Assembly (NCBI RefSeq): GCF_000732195.1
Contig: NZ_JNNU01000004.1
Coordinates: 248,001 to 312,000, forward strand
Reading direction: 5' to 3'
From: Neorhizobium vignae
GTDB taxonomy: Bacteria > Pseudomonadota > Alphaproteobacteria > Rhizobiales > Rhizobiaceae
Length of the DNA: 64,000 bases
Shown here: positions 9,251-18,567 of the stretch, piece by piece
Position numbering within the stretch: position 1 is the first letter of the stretch
Layout of the letters: each line of letters starts with the position of its first letter
Made by a program: the position numbers and the translations under genes
Notes under the pieces: model-generated
What the model was told of the DNA's origin: nothing
The model's input: the letters and a program-made list of their open reading frames with translations, nothing else
Database searches by the model: none

Positions 9251-9653
9251 GGAACTCTCCTACTCCACATTTGTTGTTCAGCACTTCCCGACAACTGTTT
9301 TCCGTTGTTCGGATGGCTGCAACCTACAGAGGGACGATTGCCATCGGCTTAAGGAACATCGTTACCTTCCGGTTAACGGAGGATTGCCGGTTGCGTGGTA
9401 AACGAAGGGGAAAGAAAAAGCCTTGTATCCGAGCGACCACCCGTTCCTGCTCATAATTTACTAATGTACTTTTTTTTACAGTGTCTTAATTTGCATGCAG
9501 AAAACCTGAAATTCGCCTCCATGGGTTGCATTCGAAGCCAATCGGCAATGGTTAAGGCGAGACCAGGAATCCGACTTCTGTGCCACTTAACCCTTCATTC
9601 ACCAATCGCAGCCATCCTTGCGCAGATAACAATCTCACCTGAAGGCCCCTCCA
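9251..9653. other. Divergent intergenic region between the pilin operon and the cpaC-N/tadE set
   Basis: About 400 bases with no gene that I can support. It is more AT-rich than its surroundings, especially around 9455-9495 (TAATTTACTAATGTAC, then a run of eight T). It must hold the promoter of the strongly expressed pilin gene (minus) and probably that of the gene at 9654 (plus). I could not assign -35/-10 boxes confidently. Confidence 0.5.
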
Positions 9654-10064
9654 ATGCTGTTCCGTAGCGTCATGGTCCGACTCCTCGCCATATGCGGTGT
9701 CGTCTTCGCGGGCGCGGGGCAATCGGCGGCGCAGGATCAGGGGGACCTTCTGCGCGTATTCATGAATCACGCGCGCGTGCTGAAACTTGATAGGCCCGTC
9801 AGCAAGGTGATCGTCGGCAACTCGAACGTGGCCGATGCCACCGTTGCGGATTCGACCACGATCGTCCTTACCGGCCGCAGCTTCGGCACGACCAATCTCG
9901 TGCTGCTGGACGCCGAGGGCAATGCGATTGCCGACGAACGCATCCTCGTTTCGATCGACGAGGGAAACACGGTGCGCGTCTTCCGGCAAACCGAACGTTC
10001 CATCCTTTCCTGCACACCCAATTGCGAGCAGCACGCCGAGTTCAAGAACACCGCTACGCCCTGA
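9654..10064 (+). CDS. Exported protein with a stand-alone secretin N-terminal domain (CpaC-N-like)
   Basis: 136 residues with an N-terminal signal peptide (to about residue 26, ending SAAQ) followed by a domain like the start of CpaC: LKLDRPVSKVIVGNSNVADA and GRSFGTTNLVLLD resemble the corresponding part of the secretin encoded at 5921. This is the pilus-formation N-terminal type. It lacks the secretin body. It leads a plus-strand group with two TadE-like genes, so it is probably a periplasmic accessory of the pilus. The C-terminal CTPNC could form a disulfide. Confidence 0.8.
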   Translation: MLFRSVMVRLLAICGVVFAGAGQSAAQDQGDLLRVFMNHARVLKLDRPVSKVIVGNSNVADATVADSTTIVLTGRSFGTTNLVLLDAEGNAIADERILVSIDEGNTVRVFRQTERSILSCTPNCEQHAEFKNTATP

Positions 10065-10164
10065 TCGGGGACAGGTGGTTAAACTGCGGCCAATCGCTGC
10101 AACGGAATCTCAATAATCCAGCCATAGGATCGGCACGCTCAAGCCGGGCTGTCGGACGGGAACC

Positions 10165-10803
10165 ATGTGCCAGGATTATGACGATACCAGAAGCAAGGCG
10201 CCTCGGCCGGCGAGAGGCAAGGGCGCGTGGCGCCGGATTGTCCGCTCCAAGGACGGTGCGGCCGCAATCGAATTCGCGTTGCTGGCCATTCCCTATTTCC
10301 TGATCGTCTTCGCGATCGTCGAAACCTTCATCGCCTATACCGGAGAACAGCTAGTCGCCAATGCCGTCGACACGATGGCGCGCAAGCTCAGAACCGGCAA
10401 CATTACCTATGGGCTCAATCGCGGCACAGACAAGAATGAAACGGAATTTCGCCGCGCCTTCTGCGATGAAATATCGATCATGATCAAGTGCAGCGAAGAG
10501 GAAATCGCGACGGCGGATAAACTTCACCTCGATGTCCGCTCGTTCGCCAGTTTTGCACTCATTCCAACCACAATTCCGCGTTCGGCATCCGGCGGTACTT
10601 TCGGCGAGCTTGACACGTCTTCCTTCGCCTATGCGCCAGGCCCCGCGAAAAGCATCAACATGCTGCGCGCCTATTACCGTTGGGACGTCATCACCGATCT
10701 GATCCGGCCTTACATCACCAATGTTCGGCCTGCGGGCGGCGGGCGTCCGAGCTATTTCCTGATCGTCGAAACATCCGCCTTCCGAGCCGAGGATTATCCG
10801 TGA
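10165..10803 (+). CDS. tadE: TadE-like minor pseudopilin
   Basis: 212 residues with the TadE signature: a basic stretch, then RSKDGAAAIEFALLAIPY at about 28-45, with cleavage expected after the glycine, followed by a single membrane span. Two cysteines in the mature part (CDEISIMIKC) may pair. TadE/TadF-type proteins are processed by the prepilin peptidase and are needed for Flp pilus assembly. Its stop codon overlaps the next start (TGATG), so the two are translationally coupled. The ATG gives a somewhat long leader; a later start is possible. Confidence 0.85.
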   Translation: MCQDYDDTRSKAPRPARGKGAWRRIVRSKDGAAAIEFALLAIPYFLIVFAIVETFIAYTGEQLVANAVDTMARKLRTGNITYGLNRGTDKNETEFRRAFCDEISIMIKCSEEEIATADKLHLDVRSFASFALIPTTIPRSASGGTFGELDTSSFAYAPGPAKSINMLRAYYRWDVITDLIRPYITNVRPAGGGRPSYFLIVETSAFRAEDYP

Positions 10804-11396
10804 TGGAAGAGCAGCCGATCCAGCTCCAGAAGCGATCTCCGGGCGTGTTGACCCGCCTCAAGCGGCTGGTGGCTGACCGGCGCGGCGTCGGAGCAGTGGA
10901 GTTCGCCCTGATCGCGCCGCTCCTCCTCAGCCTCTATATCACATCGTTCGAGATCACCATCGGCCTCAGCGTGTCCAAGCGGGTGACGCATAGCGCCAGC
11001 ACCATCGCCGATCTGGTTACCCGGGAAACGAGCGTCGACAAGACGATTCTGATGACGATGAAGGATGTAACCGCAAGTCTTTTTGCGCCCTATACGCCCA
11101 ACACGCTCAGCATCAAAGTCACCGGGGTGACGCTCGATGCCAATGGCAATCCGACCGTCGCCTGGTCATGGGACCAGGCGGATGGCAGGCCGTATGCGAT
11201 CGGTTCTGCGGTCCAGGTGCCGGCCGATATGCACATAGCCAATTCCTTCCTTGTCCGGGCGGAAGTCTCCGTCCATCATGAACTGTTGATGTTCATGTCG
11301 GGTCTTTTGCCGAGTGAGGTGCGGGACCTCACCATTTCGCGCGAGTATTTCTACCGTCAGCGCCTCGGAGACAGTGTCAACTGCACCAATTGCTGA
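10803..11396 (+). CDS. Second TadE/TadF-like minor pseudopilin
   Basis: About 197 residues from the ATG overlapping the upstream stop by one base. DRRGVGAVEFALIAPLLLS (about 29-47) is the TadE-type cleavage and membrane motif, with Glu near the start of the mature protein. It presumably pairs with the upstream TadE-like protein, like TadE and TadF in other Tad loci. The C-terminus ends CTNC, again a closely spaced cysteine pair. Confidence 0.85.
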   Translation: MEEQPIQLQKRSPGVLTRLKRLVADRRGVGAVEFALIAPLLLSLYITSFEITIGLSVSKRVTHSASTIADLVTRETSVDKTILMTMKDVTASLFAPYTPNTLSIKVTGVTLDANGNPTVAWSWDQADGRPYAIGSAVQVPADMHIANSFLVRAEVSVHHELLMFMSGLLPSEVRDLTISREYFYRQRLGDSVNCTNC

Positions 11397-11508
11397 AGCG
11401 CGTCGGACGTTATCCCCTTTGCCAATACGTGCACGCGGCTATATGAATCCCGATTCGAGCCGGCCAGCAGAACCGCCGGCTGACGATATTCAAACTTCCG
11501 GGTGACCG

Positions 11509-12729
11509 ATGGCGCGTGCCTTCCTGTTCGTTCTTGATTCATTCGGCGTGGGCGGCGCCCCGGATGCGGATGAGTATGGCGATCTCGGCTCCAACACGCT
11601 CGGGCATATCGCGGAGTTCTGCGCTGCCGGCGTCGGCGACCGGGCGGGCCTCAGGGAAGGCCCGCTGCATCTGCCGAACATGTCGTCGCTCGGGCTTCTG
11701 GAAATCGCCAAGCTCGCCAGCGGCGACTATCCCGCCGGCATGCCGATGCCGGAGCGGATCTTCGGCCTGCACGGCGCGGCCAACGAAATCTCCCGCGGCA
11801 AGGATACGCCGTCCGGCCATTGGGAAATCGCCGGGACTCCCGTCATGTTCGATTGGGGTTATTTCCCGACCGAAGGCGAAGCCTTCCCGCCCGAACTGGT
11901 GGACGCCATCTGCCGCGAAGGTGACATTGCTGGCATTCTGGGCAATTGCCACGCGTCCGGCACCGAAATCATCGCCCGGCTCGGGGAAGAGCATATCCGC
12001 ACCGGAAGGCCTATCTGCTACACGTCGACGGATTCCGTATTCCAGATTGCCGCCCACGAGACCTATTTCGGCCTCGACCGGCTGCTCAGGCTCTGCGAAA
12101 CCGTGCGGGTGCTGCTCGATCCGCTGAATATCGGCCGGGTGATCGCGCGGCCGTTCCTGGGCGAAACGGCGACCACGTTCCGGCGCACCGGCAATCGCCG
12201 TGACTTCTCCGTGCCCCCGCCGGAGCCGACATTGCTCGACCGGCTGATCCGGGGCGGCCGGTCGGTGCATGCCATCGGCAAGATCGGCGACATCTTCGCA
12301 CACCAGGGCGTTTCGCGCGTCATCAAAGCGGACGGCAATGCGGCGCTGATGGAGGCGACGCTTGCCGCGATGGACGAGGCGACCGTCGGCGATCTGGTCT
12401 TCACGAATTTCGTCGATTTCGACATGCTTTACGGCCATCGCCGTGACGTACCGGGTTATGCCGCGGCGCTCGAAGCCTTCGACCGTGCCCTGCCGGACGT
12501 CCACCGGCGGCTGAAGCCCGGCGATCTCGTGATCCTCACCGCCGACCACGGCTGCGATCCGACCTGGCGCGGCACCGACCACACCCGCGAGCGGGTGCCG
12601 GTTATGGCGTTCGGGCCAGGCATCCGCTCCCGCTCGATCGGGATCAGGTCAACCTACTCGGACATTGCCGAAACCATTGCCGCGCATCTCTCGATCCCGC
12701 TTGGGCCCAACGGATGGAGTTTCCTTTGA
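11509..12729 (+). CDS. deoB: Phosphopentomutase
   Basis: 406 residues of the alkaline-phosphatase superfamily. It interconverts (deoxy)ribose 1-phosphate and 5-phosphate in the cytoplasm, linking nucleoside phosphorolysis to central metabolism. Seen: N-terminal metal motif [27 protein letters not shown] with the phosphorylated Thr region, and the C-terminal metal motif [19 protein letters not shown]. Length is normal. It starts a plus-strand group deoB-add-upp and faces the minus-strand deoA/deoC/PNP group whose products it handles. Confidence 0.97.
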   Translation: MARAFLFVLDSFGVGGAPDADEYGDLGSNTLGHIAEFCAAGVGDRAGLREGPLHLPNMSSLGLLEIAKLASGDYPAGMPMPERIFGLHGAANEISRGKDTPSGHWEIAGTPVMFDWGYFPTEGEAFPPELVDAICREGDIAGILGNCHASGTEIIARLGEEHIRTGRPICYTSTDSVFQIAAHETYFGLDRLLRLCETVRVLLDPLNIGRVIARPFLGETATTFRRTGNRRDFSVPPPEPTLLDRLIRGGRSVHAIGKIGDIFAHQGVSRVIKADGNAALMEATLAAMDEATVGDLVFTNFVDFDMLYGHRRDVPGYAAALEAFDRALPDVHRRLKPGDLVILTADHGCDPTWRGTDHTRERVPVMAFGPGIRSRSIGIRSTYSDIAETIAAHLSIPLGPNGWSFL

Positions 12730-13742
12730 CCAGACACCTCCTCAAGGCCGAGATTCACTGCCATATCGAGGGCGCCACGCCACCGGCGCTCGCCGCAGCC
12801 CAAGCCAAGAAATACGGCGTCGATGCCGGCAAGGTGCTGCACGACGGCGCCTATGTCTGGTCGGACTTTTCCGAATTCATCGTCTGCTACGATGCGGTCG
12901 CCTCCCTGTTCAAGACTGCAGACGACTACGCGCTGCTGACCGAAACCTATCTTCTGGAGCTAGCCGCCGCCAATACGATCTACAGCGAGATCATCGTCTC
13001 GCCCGATCACGGAGACCGGATCGGGCTTGGGGCAGATGCCTATCTTGCCGGCATCTGCGACGGCATCCATGCAGCACGCGAAAAAACCGGCATCGAGGCG
13101 CGGATCATCGTCACGGGCGAACGGCATTTCGGGCCGGACCGGGTGATCTCGGCCGCCGAATATGCAGCCCGTGCAAAGAACCCGCTGGTGACCGGCTTCA
13201 ACATGGCCGGCGAGGAACGCATGGGCCGCGTCGCCGACTATGCCCGCGCCTTCGATATCGCCCGCGATGCCGGATTGGGTCTGACCATCCATGCCGGCGA
13301 GGTCTGCGGCGCCTTCAGCGTCTCCGACGCGCTCGATCTGGTGAAGCCTTCCAGGATCGGTCACGGCGTGCGGGCGATCGAGGATCCGGCACTGGTGGAA
13401 CGGCTTGCCGAACTCGGCACCGTGCTGGAGGTCTGCCCGGGCTCGAACATCGCCCTCAAAGTGTTTCCGGATTTCGACAGCCATCCGCTGAAGCGCCTCA
13501 AGGCCGCCGGCGTGCGCGTCTGCATCAATTCCGACGACCCGCCCTTCTTCCATACCTCGCTCGCCCGTGAATACGACATCGCTTCGGGGATCATGGGAAT
13601 GTCGGACGAAGCCATCGACGCGATGACGCGCACGGCGATCGAGGCTGCCTTCGTGGATGAAGCGACACGGGCGAAGCTGATCGCCCGGTTCGACGCGCAG
13701 AGCGGGCCAGAGGCTGGGGATGAGGCGGCCAGGCGCGCCTGA
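12726..13742 (+). CDS. add: Adenosine deaminase
   Basis: About 338 residues. Converts (deoxy)adenosine to (deoxy)inosine with release of ammonia. Zinc and catalytic motifs: [10 protein letters not shown] near the start, [10 protein letters not shown] and RIGHG in the middle, and [10 protein letters not shown] near the C-terminus. I prefer the TTG at 12726, which overlaps the deoB stop, because GGAG lies 6 bases upstream and the product aligns with the usual family N-terminus. An in-frame ATG at 12714 has no ribosome site. Confidence 0.95.
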   Translation: MTRHLLKAEIHCHIEGATPPALAAAQAKKYGVDAGKVLHDGAYVWSDFSEFIVCYDAVASLFKTADDYALLTETYLLELAAANTIYSEIIVSPDHGDRIGLGADAYLAGICDGIHAAREKTGIEARIIVTGERHFGPDRVISAAEYAARAKNPLVTGFNMAGEERMGRVADYARAFDIARDAGLGLTIHAGEVCGAFSVSDALDLVKPSRIGHGVRAIEDPALVERLAELGTVLEVCPGSNIALKVFPDFDSHPLKRLKAAGVRVCINSDDPPFFHTSLAREYDIASGIMGMSDEAIDAMTRTAIEAAFVDEATRAKLIARFDAQSGPEAGDEAARRA

Positions 13743-13803
13743 CGGCTTGCAGAACCGGCCTTTTTCCTGAAAGAAGAGACAGGCAAACAACAAGGGGAAG
13801 CTC

Positions 13804-14433
13804 ATGGACGGCGTCACTGTCATCGATCATCCGCTGGTGCAGCACAAGCTGACGATCATGCGCAAGAAGGAAACCTCGACGGCGGGTTTCCGGCGGCTGC
13901 TCCGGGAAATCTCGATGCTGCTCTGCTACGAGGTAACCCGCGACCTCGAACTGACCATGGAAACCATCGAGACGCCGCTCGTCGAAATGCAGGCGCCAGT
14001 CGTCGAGGGCAAGAAGCTGGTCTTCGCTTCGATCCTGCGTGCCGGCAACGGGCTTCTCGAAGGCATGCTGGAACTGGTGCCTTCGGCCCGCGTCTCGCAT
14101 ATCGGCGTCTACCGCGACCACGAGACGCTGCAGCCGGTGGAATATTACTTCAAGGCGCCGGAAGATATCGCAGAGCGGCTGATCATCGTCGTCGATCCGA
14201 TGCTGGCGACCGGCAATTCCTCGATCGCCGCCGTGGACAAGCTCAAGGAACGCGGCGCGCACAACATTCGCTTCCTGTGCCTGCTGGCAGCCCCGGAGGG
14301 CATCGCAAACTTCCGCGCGGCGCATCCGGACGTGAGGATCTACACGGCCTCGATCGACAGCCATCTCAACGAGAAGGGTTACATCGTGCCCGGTCTCGGT
14401 GATGCCGGCGACCGCATGTACGGTACGAAGTAA
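13804..14433 (+). CDS. upp: Uracil phosphoribosyltransferase
   Basis: 209 residues, the normal length. Makes UMP from uracil and PRPP, recovering the base released by the pyrimidine phosphorylase encoded nearby. Motifs: [13 protein letters not shown] (PRPP/uracil pocket), [11 protein letters not shown] (PRPP loop) and the C-terminal [24 protein letters not shown] precedes the ATG. It ends the deoB-add-upp group and is followed by an intrinsic terminator. Confidence 0.97.
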   Translation: MDGVTVIDHPLVQHKLTIMRKKETSTAGFRRLLREISMLLCYEVTRDLELTMETIETPLVEMQAPVVEGKKLVFASILRAGNGLLEGMLELVPSARVSHIGVYRDHETLQPVEYYFKAPEDIAERLIIVVDPMLATGNSSIAAVDKLKERGAHNIRFLCLLAAPEGIANFRAAHPDVRIYTASIDSHLNEKGYIVPGLGDAGDRMYGTK

Positions 14434-14467
14434 GTAATTTAGAGTTCGCTTACCAAGCTTTGAAATG

Positions 14468-14498
14468 AACGGCCTGCGGAGATTTCGCGGGCCGTTTT
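14468..14498 (+). terminator. Intrinsic terminator after upp
   Basis: AACGGCCTGCG (14468-14478), loop GAGATTT, CGCGGGCCGTT (14486-14496) followed by TT and CTTAT. The stem has one G-U pair. It lies 34 bases after the upp stop. Confidence 0.8.
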
Positions 14499-14557
14499 CT
14501 TATGATTTCTCCGCTATGCAGGAAGTGGATGTCCGGTTCATGCCGAGAGGGTTGTTC

Positions 14558-15073
14558 ATGCTTCTGCGCACCGTCATTTTTGCAGCCGTTACGGCGCTGC
14601 TGGCGACACAGATCCCCGCACTGATCCAGCGCGCCGATCATCCGTCGGCGGCGACTGTCGGGGTCGAGGCCCCGGCAAAGGCCATGCCGGTTTCTGTGAC
14701 GTCCGGCAGCGTGACGCTGGAAGCGGATGGCCGCGGGCACTTCAACGGCACGTTCCGGATGAACGGCAAGCCCGTCGACGGCCTCTTCGATACGGGGGCA
14801 TCGCTGGTAGCGATCAACGAGAGCACGGCGCGCAAGCTGGGCTACAGCGCCAACGGGCTGGACTTCCGCTACACGGTCAACACCGCCAATGGCGGCACCG
14901 AGGCGGCGCATGTGGTTCTCGACCGGATCGAGATCGGCGGGGTGCGCGTCAAGGACGTCGATGCGTTCGTCCTGCGCGACAAGGCGCTGGCTGGCACACT
15001 GGTCGGCATGAGTTTCCTGAAAAAGCTGAAATCCTTCCAGGTGGAAGGCGGGAACCTGAAGCTGATCCAGTGA
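14558..15073 (+). CDS. Membrane-anchored retropepsin-like aspartic protease
   Basis: About 171 residues with an N-terminal membrane anchor (residues 3-22) and a periplasmic clan AA aspartic protease domain. The catalytic motif is GLFDTGASLVAI and the flap/second half includes GGTEAAHVVLD. This matches the family of single-domain bacterial retropepsin-like proteases common in Alphaproteobacteria; substrate unknown. I chose the ATG at 14558 because GAGAGGG precedes it by 6 bases and earlier in-frame ATGs lie in the upp terminator region. It converges with deoA, the stop codons being adjacent. Confidence 0.85.
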   Translation: MLLRTVIFAAVTALLATQIPALIQRADHPSAATVGVEAPAKAMPVSVTSGSVTLEADGRGHFNGTFRMNGKPVDGLFDTGASLVAINESTARKLGYSANGLDFRYTVNTANGGTEAAHVVLDRIEIGGVRVKDVDAFVLRDKALAGTLVGMSFLKKLKSFQVEGGNLKLIQ

Positions 15074-16384
15074 TCAGCCGATGCGCTTCAAGATGACCGG
15101 CGTGGCTGCGGGCGGGGCATCTGAGATGGTATAGAAGCGGGCAAAATCCTCAGCAATCCGCCTGGCATCCTCTTCAGTTCCGGCATGCACCATGGCGATC
15201 GGCTCGCCTTCCGACACCGGGCTACCGAGCGGCAGAAGCTCATTGATGCCGACACGATGATCGATCGGATCCGCGGCCCGCTTGCGGCCGCCGCCGAGTT
15301 CGACCACGGCAAGGCCGATGGCGCGGGTCTCGCAGGCGGCAAGGTATCCATCCTGCGGCGCCGGCACGCGCAGCCGCACCGGCGCGCTCTGCAGATAGAC
15401 ATCCGGCCGCTCGCAGAAATCCACTGGTCCGCCGAGCGCATGGACCATGCGGGCGAAACGCTCCATCGCTTCGCCTGAGGCCAGCGCCATTCGCGCGGTT
15501 TCCTCGGCTTGCGACAGGTCACGCGCCACACCTGCCTGAACCAGCATTTCCGCGGCCTCCGCCACGACGACGGCTTCGAGTCGCGTGCCTGCCTTCAGGC
15601 CGGCCAAGAAATCGAGACAATTGATGATTTCGAGCGCATTGCCGGCCGCATCGGCGAGCGGCTGGTTCATGTCGGTGATGAGTGCTGCCGTCTTCACGCC
15701 CGCTCCATTCGCAACCTCGACCAGCGAGCGGGCGAGTGTCTCCGCCTCACCGAAGCTCTCCATGAAGGCGCCGTTGCCGACCTTCACGTCCAGCACGAGG
15801 CTGCCAAGCCCGGCCGCAAGCTTCTTGGAAAGGATAGAGGCGGTGATCAGCGGTACGGATTCGACGGTCGCCGTCACGTCGCGGATGCCGTAGAGCCGGC
15901 GGTCGGCGGGGGCAAGGTCGCTCGTCTGCCCGATAATGGCACAGCCGACTTCGTCGACGACCTTCCGGAACAGCGTCTCGTCCGGCATCACGTTGTAACC
16001 CGGAATCGACTGCAGCTTGTCGAGCGTGCCGCCGGTATGGCCAAGCCCGCGCCCTGAAATCATCGGAACCGCAAGACCGCAGGCCGCAACGATCGGCGCG
16101 AGCATCAGCGAGACGTTGTCGCCGACGCCGCCTGTCGAATGTTTATCCGCCACCGGCCGGCCAATGCTGTCCCAATTCAGTACTGTTCCGGAATCGCGCA
16201 TGGCAAGAGTGAGCGCGACCGTCTCATCACGGGACATGCCCCGAAAGAAGACAGCCATGGCGAAGGCAGCCGCCTGTCCCTCGGAGATTTCCTCTTTGGT
16301 CAGGGCCGCAATGAAGGCCGCGATCTCTTCACCGGCGAGAACCTTTCCGTCGCGTTTGCGGCGGATGATTTCCTGCGGGATCAT
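15074..16384 (-). CDS. deoA: Thymidine phosphorylase
   Basis: 436 residues, the usual length. Splits thymidine or deoxyuridine with phosphate into base plus deoxyribose 1-phosphate. The signature ADKHSTGGVGDNVS (phosphate and substrate binding) and the C-terminal pyrimidine nucleoside phosphorylase domain are present. It is the last gene of the minus-strand uptake and salvage series, 4 bases after deoC. The deoxyribose 1-phosphate it makes is isomerised by DeoB and cleaved by DeoC. Confidence 0.97.
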   Translation of the reverse strand: MIPQEIIRRKRDGKVLAGEEIAAFIAALTKEEISEGQAAAFAMAVFFRGMSRDETVALTLAMRDSGTVLNWDSIGRPVADKHSTGGVGDNVSLMLAPIVAACGLAVPMISGRGLGHTGGTLDKLQSIPGYNVMPDETLFRKVVDEVGCAIIGQTSDLAPADRRLYGIRDVTATVESVPLITASILSKKLAAGLGSLVLDVKVGNGAFMESFGEAETLARSLVEVANGAGVKTAALITDMNQPLADAAGNALEIINCLDFLAGLKAGTRLEAVVVAEAAEMLVQAGVARDLSQAEETARMALASGEAMERFARMVHALGGPVDFCERPDVYLQSAPVRLRVPAPQDGYLAACETRAIGLAVVELGGGRKRAADPIDHRVGINELLPLGSPVSEGEPIAMVHAGTEEDARRIAEDFARFYTISDAPPAATPVILKRIG

Positions 16385-16388
16385 CGCG

Positions 16389-17159
16389 TCAGTAGCCGCC
16401 CGACGCGCGGACAGCCGTGCTGCCGCTCAAAACGCCGAGGATGTCGTCGAGCAGGCCCGATGCGCCGAAACGGAAGGTGGAGGGCATGATCCAGTTGGGG
16501 GCCATGATCGTTTCGGCAAGCCGGAAGTAGAGATCGGCGTCGGCAACGGTCGAGATACCGCCGGCAGGCTTGAAGCCGACCCGCTTTTTCGAATCCCGGA
16601 TCGCCTGCAGCATGATATCGGCAGCTTCGAGCGTCGCGTTGACGGCGACCTTGCCGGTCGATGTCTTGATGAAATCGGCGCCGGCGGCGATCGCCAGTTC
16701 GGAACCGCGGCGGATCAGCGCGCTGTCCTTGAGTTCACCCGTCTCCAGGATCACCTTCAGGGTGGCGTCCGGGCAGGCAGCGCGGACCGCCTCGACCATT
16801 TCGGTCACCGCCACCTCGTCACCGGCAAGCAGCTTGCGATAGGGAATGACCATGTCGATCTCGTCGGCGCCGTCTTCGATCGCCTGTCGCGTCTCTTCGA
16901 TCACGGTCGCAACGGGCAAATCACCGGACGGGAAATTCACGACGGTCGCAATGCGGACCGGATGCTCGGGGCCCAAAATCTGGCGGGCATGGGCGACGAA
17001 ACGCGGCCAGATGCAGATTGCCGCCGTATTGCCATAAGGCGTCTGCGCCCGCAGGCACAGGTTTTCGATCGCGGCGTTGTCGCAGTCCTCGCGCAGGTTC
17101 GTCAGGTCGAGAAGCGATAGCGCAAAGGCTGCCGCCTCGCGCGGGCTCAAGAGTTCCAT
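16389..17159 (-). CDS. deoC: Deoxyribose-phosphate aldolase
   Basis: 256 residues from MELLSPREAA; the in-frame extension to 17285 runs through non-coding sequence. It cleaves deoxyribose 5-phosphate to acetaldehyde and glyceraldehyde 3-phosphate. The Schiff-base lysine is in the motif FIKTSTGK, and the second key lysine is in KPAGGIST. This is the longer, E. coli-like DeoC subtype. A 14-bp palindrome lies about 130 bases upstream. Confidence 0.96.
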   Translation of the reverse strand: MELLSPREAAAFALSLLDLTNLREDCDNAAIENLCLRAQTPYGNTAAICIWPRFVAHARQILGPEHPVRIATVVNFPSGDLPVATVIEETRQAIEDGADEIDMVIPYRKLLAGDEVAVTEMVEAVRAACPDATLKVILETGELKDSALIRRGSELAIAAGADFIKTSTGKVAVNATLEAADIMLQAIRDSKKRVGFKPAGGISTVADADLYFRLAETIMAPNWIMPSTFRFGASGLLDDILGVLSGSTAVRASGGY

Positions 17160-17289
17160 GTCGAGTGCCTCCCCGGCTTGGTTACCGCACCGTGCGCCTG
17201 TGGCGCGCCGGGGACGCGGTAAATTCAAAGGCGACGCAGGTCCCGTCAAAATCTGTGGGATTTCCGGGTCATGCGGCTCGCCCATATTT

Positions 17290-17303
17290 ATCGTTCAAAC
17301 GAT
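17290..17303. promoter_or_regulatory. Candidate operator upstream of deoC
   Basis: ATCGTT-CA-AACGAT is a perfect inverted repeat in the gap of about 210 bases between the purine nucleoside phosphorylase gene and deoC. Size and symmetry fit a repressor of the LacI or DeoR/SorC kind. No regulator gene is present in the window, so the assignment is inferred from position alone. Confidence 0.35.
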
Positions 17304-17371
17304 TAGATGCAAGCCGCACCCGGGCGACACATGGTCCCACGAGACGTATCCCATTGAAATATATCGTGTAA

Positions 17372-18160
17372 TCAGGCCAACATTTCTTTCAGGATGGCCG
17401 CCAGGCACTGCCCGCCGATAGGCGCCATGTCCTTGGTTTCCGCATGGCTGAGTTCCGCACCGGTCATGCCTGCGCCGAAATTGGTGATGACCGAAGCGGC
17501 CGCGACCTTGAGCCCGAAATACCGGGCCAGGATGACTTCCGGCACAGTCGACATGCCGACCGCATCGGCACCGAGGGTTCGGGCCATGCGGATTTCCGCC
17601 GGCGTCTCGAAGCTCGGGCCGGAGAACCACATGTAGACCCCGGAAAACAGCGGAATGCCGCAACGGATCGCCGCGTTGCGCATGTCGAGCGCAAGGTCCG
17701 CATCATAGGCGGTGGTCATGCCGACAAAACGCCCGTCGCCTTCCTCGCCGATCAGCGGGTTCATGCCGGAATAGTTGATGTGGTCGGAAATCTGCATCAC
17801 CGAGCCCGGCGGCATGTCTTCGCGCAACGATCCGGCGGAATTGGTGAGGATCAGCGACTGGACGCCGAGGCCTTGCATCACCTCGATCGGAAAGCGCATG
17901 ACCTTGGCATCGCCGTGCTCGTAATAGTGAGCCCGTCCGGAGAGCATGATGACCGGCTGGGCTCCAAGATAACCGGCGACGATCTCGCCCGCATGGCCGG
18001 TGACACCGCTCACCGGAAAGCCCTCCAGCGCGCCATAGGGGATGCGGACAGCCTCCGTCACGTCATTCACCAGCGAGCCGAGGCCGGAGCCGAGCACGAT
18101 CGCGTGGCGCGGCATCAGGCCGTCCAGGCGCTCGACGAGCAGATCGATCACGTCCTTCAT
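17372..18160 (-). CDS. punA: Purine-nucleoside phosphorylase (trimeric type)
   Basis: 262 residues. Splits (deoxy)inosine or guanosine with phosphate into base and pentose 1-phosphate. Features of the trimeric PNP/MTAP family: VLGSGLGSLVND near the start, GRAHYYEHGD, LTNSAGSL, and GPSFETPAEIRM toward the C-terminus with the adjacent VGMSTVPE. It is therefore unlike the hexameric E. coli DeoD. It sits between cdd and deoC on the minus strand, matching deoxyribose 1-phosphate production followed by aldolase cleavage. Confidence 0.95.
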   Translation of the reverse strand: MKDVIDLLVERLDGLMPRHAIVLGSGLGSLVNDVTEAVRIPYGALEGFPVSGVTGHAGEIVAGYLGAQPVIMLSGRAHYYEHGDAKVMRFPIEVMQGLGVQSLILTNSAGSLREDMPPGSVMQISDHINYSGMNPLIGEEGDGRFVGMTTAYDADLALDMRNAAIRCGIPLFSGVYMWFSGPSFETPAEIRMARTLGADAVGMSTVPEVILARYFGLKVAAASVITNFGAGMTGAELSHAETKDMAPIGGQCLAAILKEMLA

Positions 18161-18170
18161 GTCTGCCTCC

Positions 18171-18563
18171 TCAGCCGATCACGTCCGTCTCGAAAGCATA
18201 GGGAAGGAGTTCCGCCATGGTGACGGTCTTCTGGACACCTGTTTCGTCGCAGAGATAGATGCGCGTATTGGCGGAGGCGAATTCCGCGATCTTCTGCCGG
18301 CAGCCGCCGCAGGGCGAGCAGAGCGCCAGCTTTTCCGCGATCACGGCCAGCTCGACGATCTTCTTGCCCCCGCCCATGATCATTGCGCCGATCGCCGTCG
18401 GCTCGGCGCACCACCCTTGAGGAAAGGAGATGTTCTCGATATTGGCACCAAGATAGACCTTGCCGTCATCGGCGCGGATCGCCACACCCACTGGAAATTT
18501 CGAATAGGGGGCGTGAGCCTTGGACATCGCGTCGCGGGCGGCTTCGAAAAGGTCGTGAGACAT
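18171..18563 (-). CDS. cdd: Cytidine deaminase
   Basis: 130 residues, the usual size of the homotetrameric enzyme. Converts (deoxy)cytidine to (deoxy)uridine. Zinc and catalytic motifs: GANIENISFPQGWCAEPTAI (Cys ligand and catalytic Glu in CAE) and PCGGCRQ (two Cys ligands). It ends 10 bases before the PNP start and begins 4 bases after the stop of the permease gene, so it is probably part of the nucleoside uptake operon. Confidence 0.97.
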   Translation of the reverse strand: MSHDLFEAARDAMSKAHAPYSKFPVGVAIRADDGKVYLGANIENISFPQGWCAEPTAIGAMIMGGGKKIVELAVIAEKLALCSPCGGCRQKIAEFASANTRIYLCDETGVQKTVTMAELLPYAFETDVIG

Positions 18564-18567
18564 CTGA

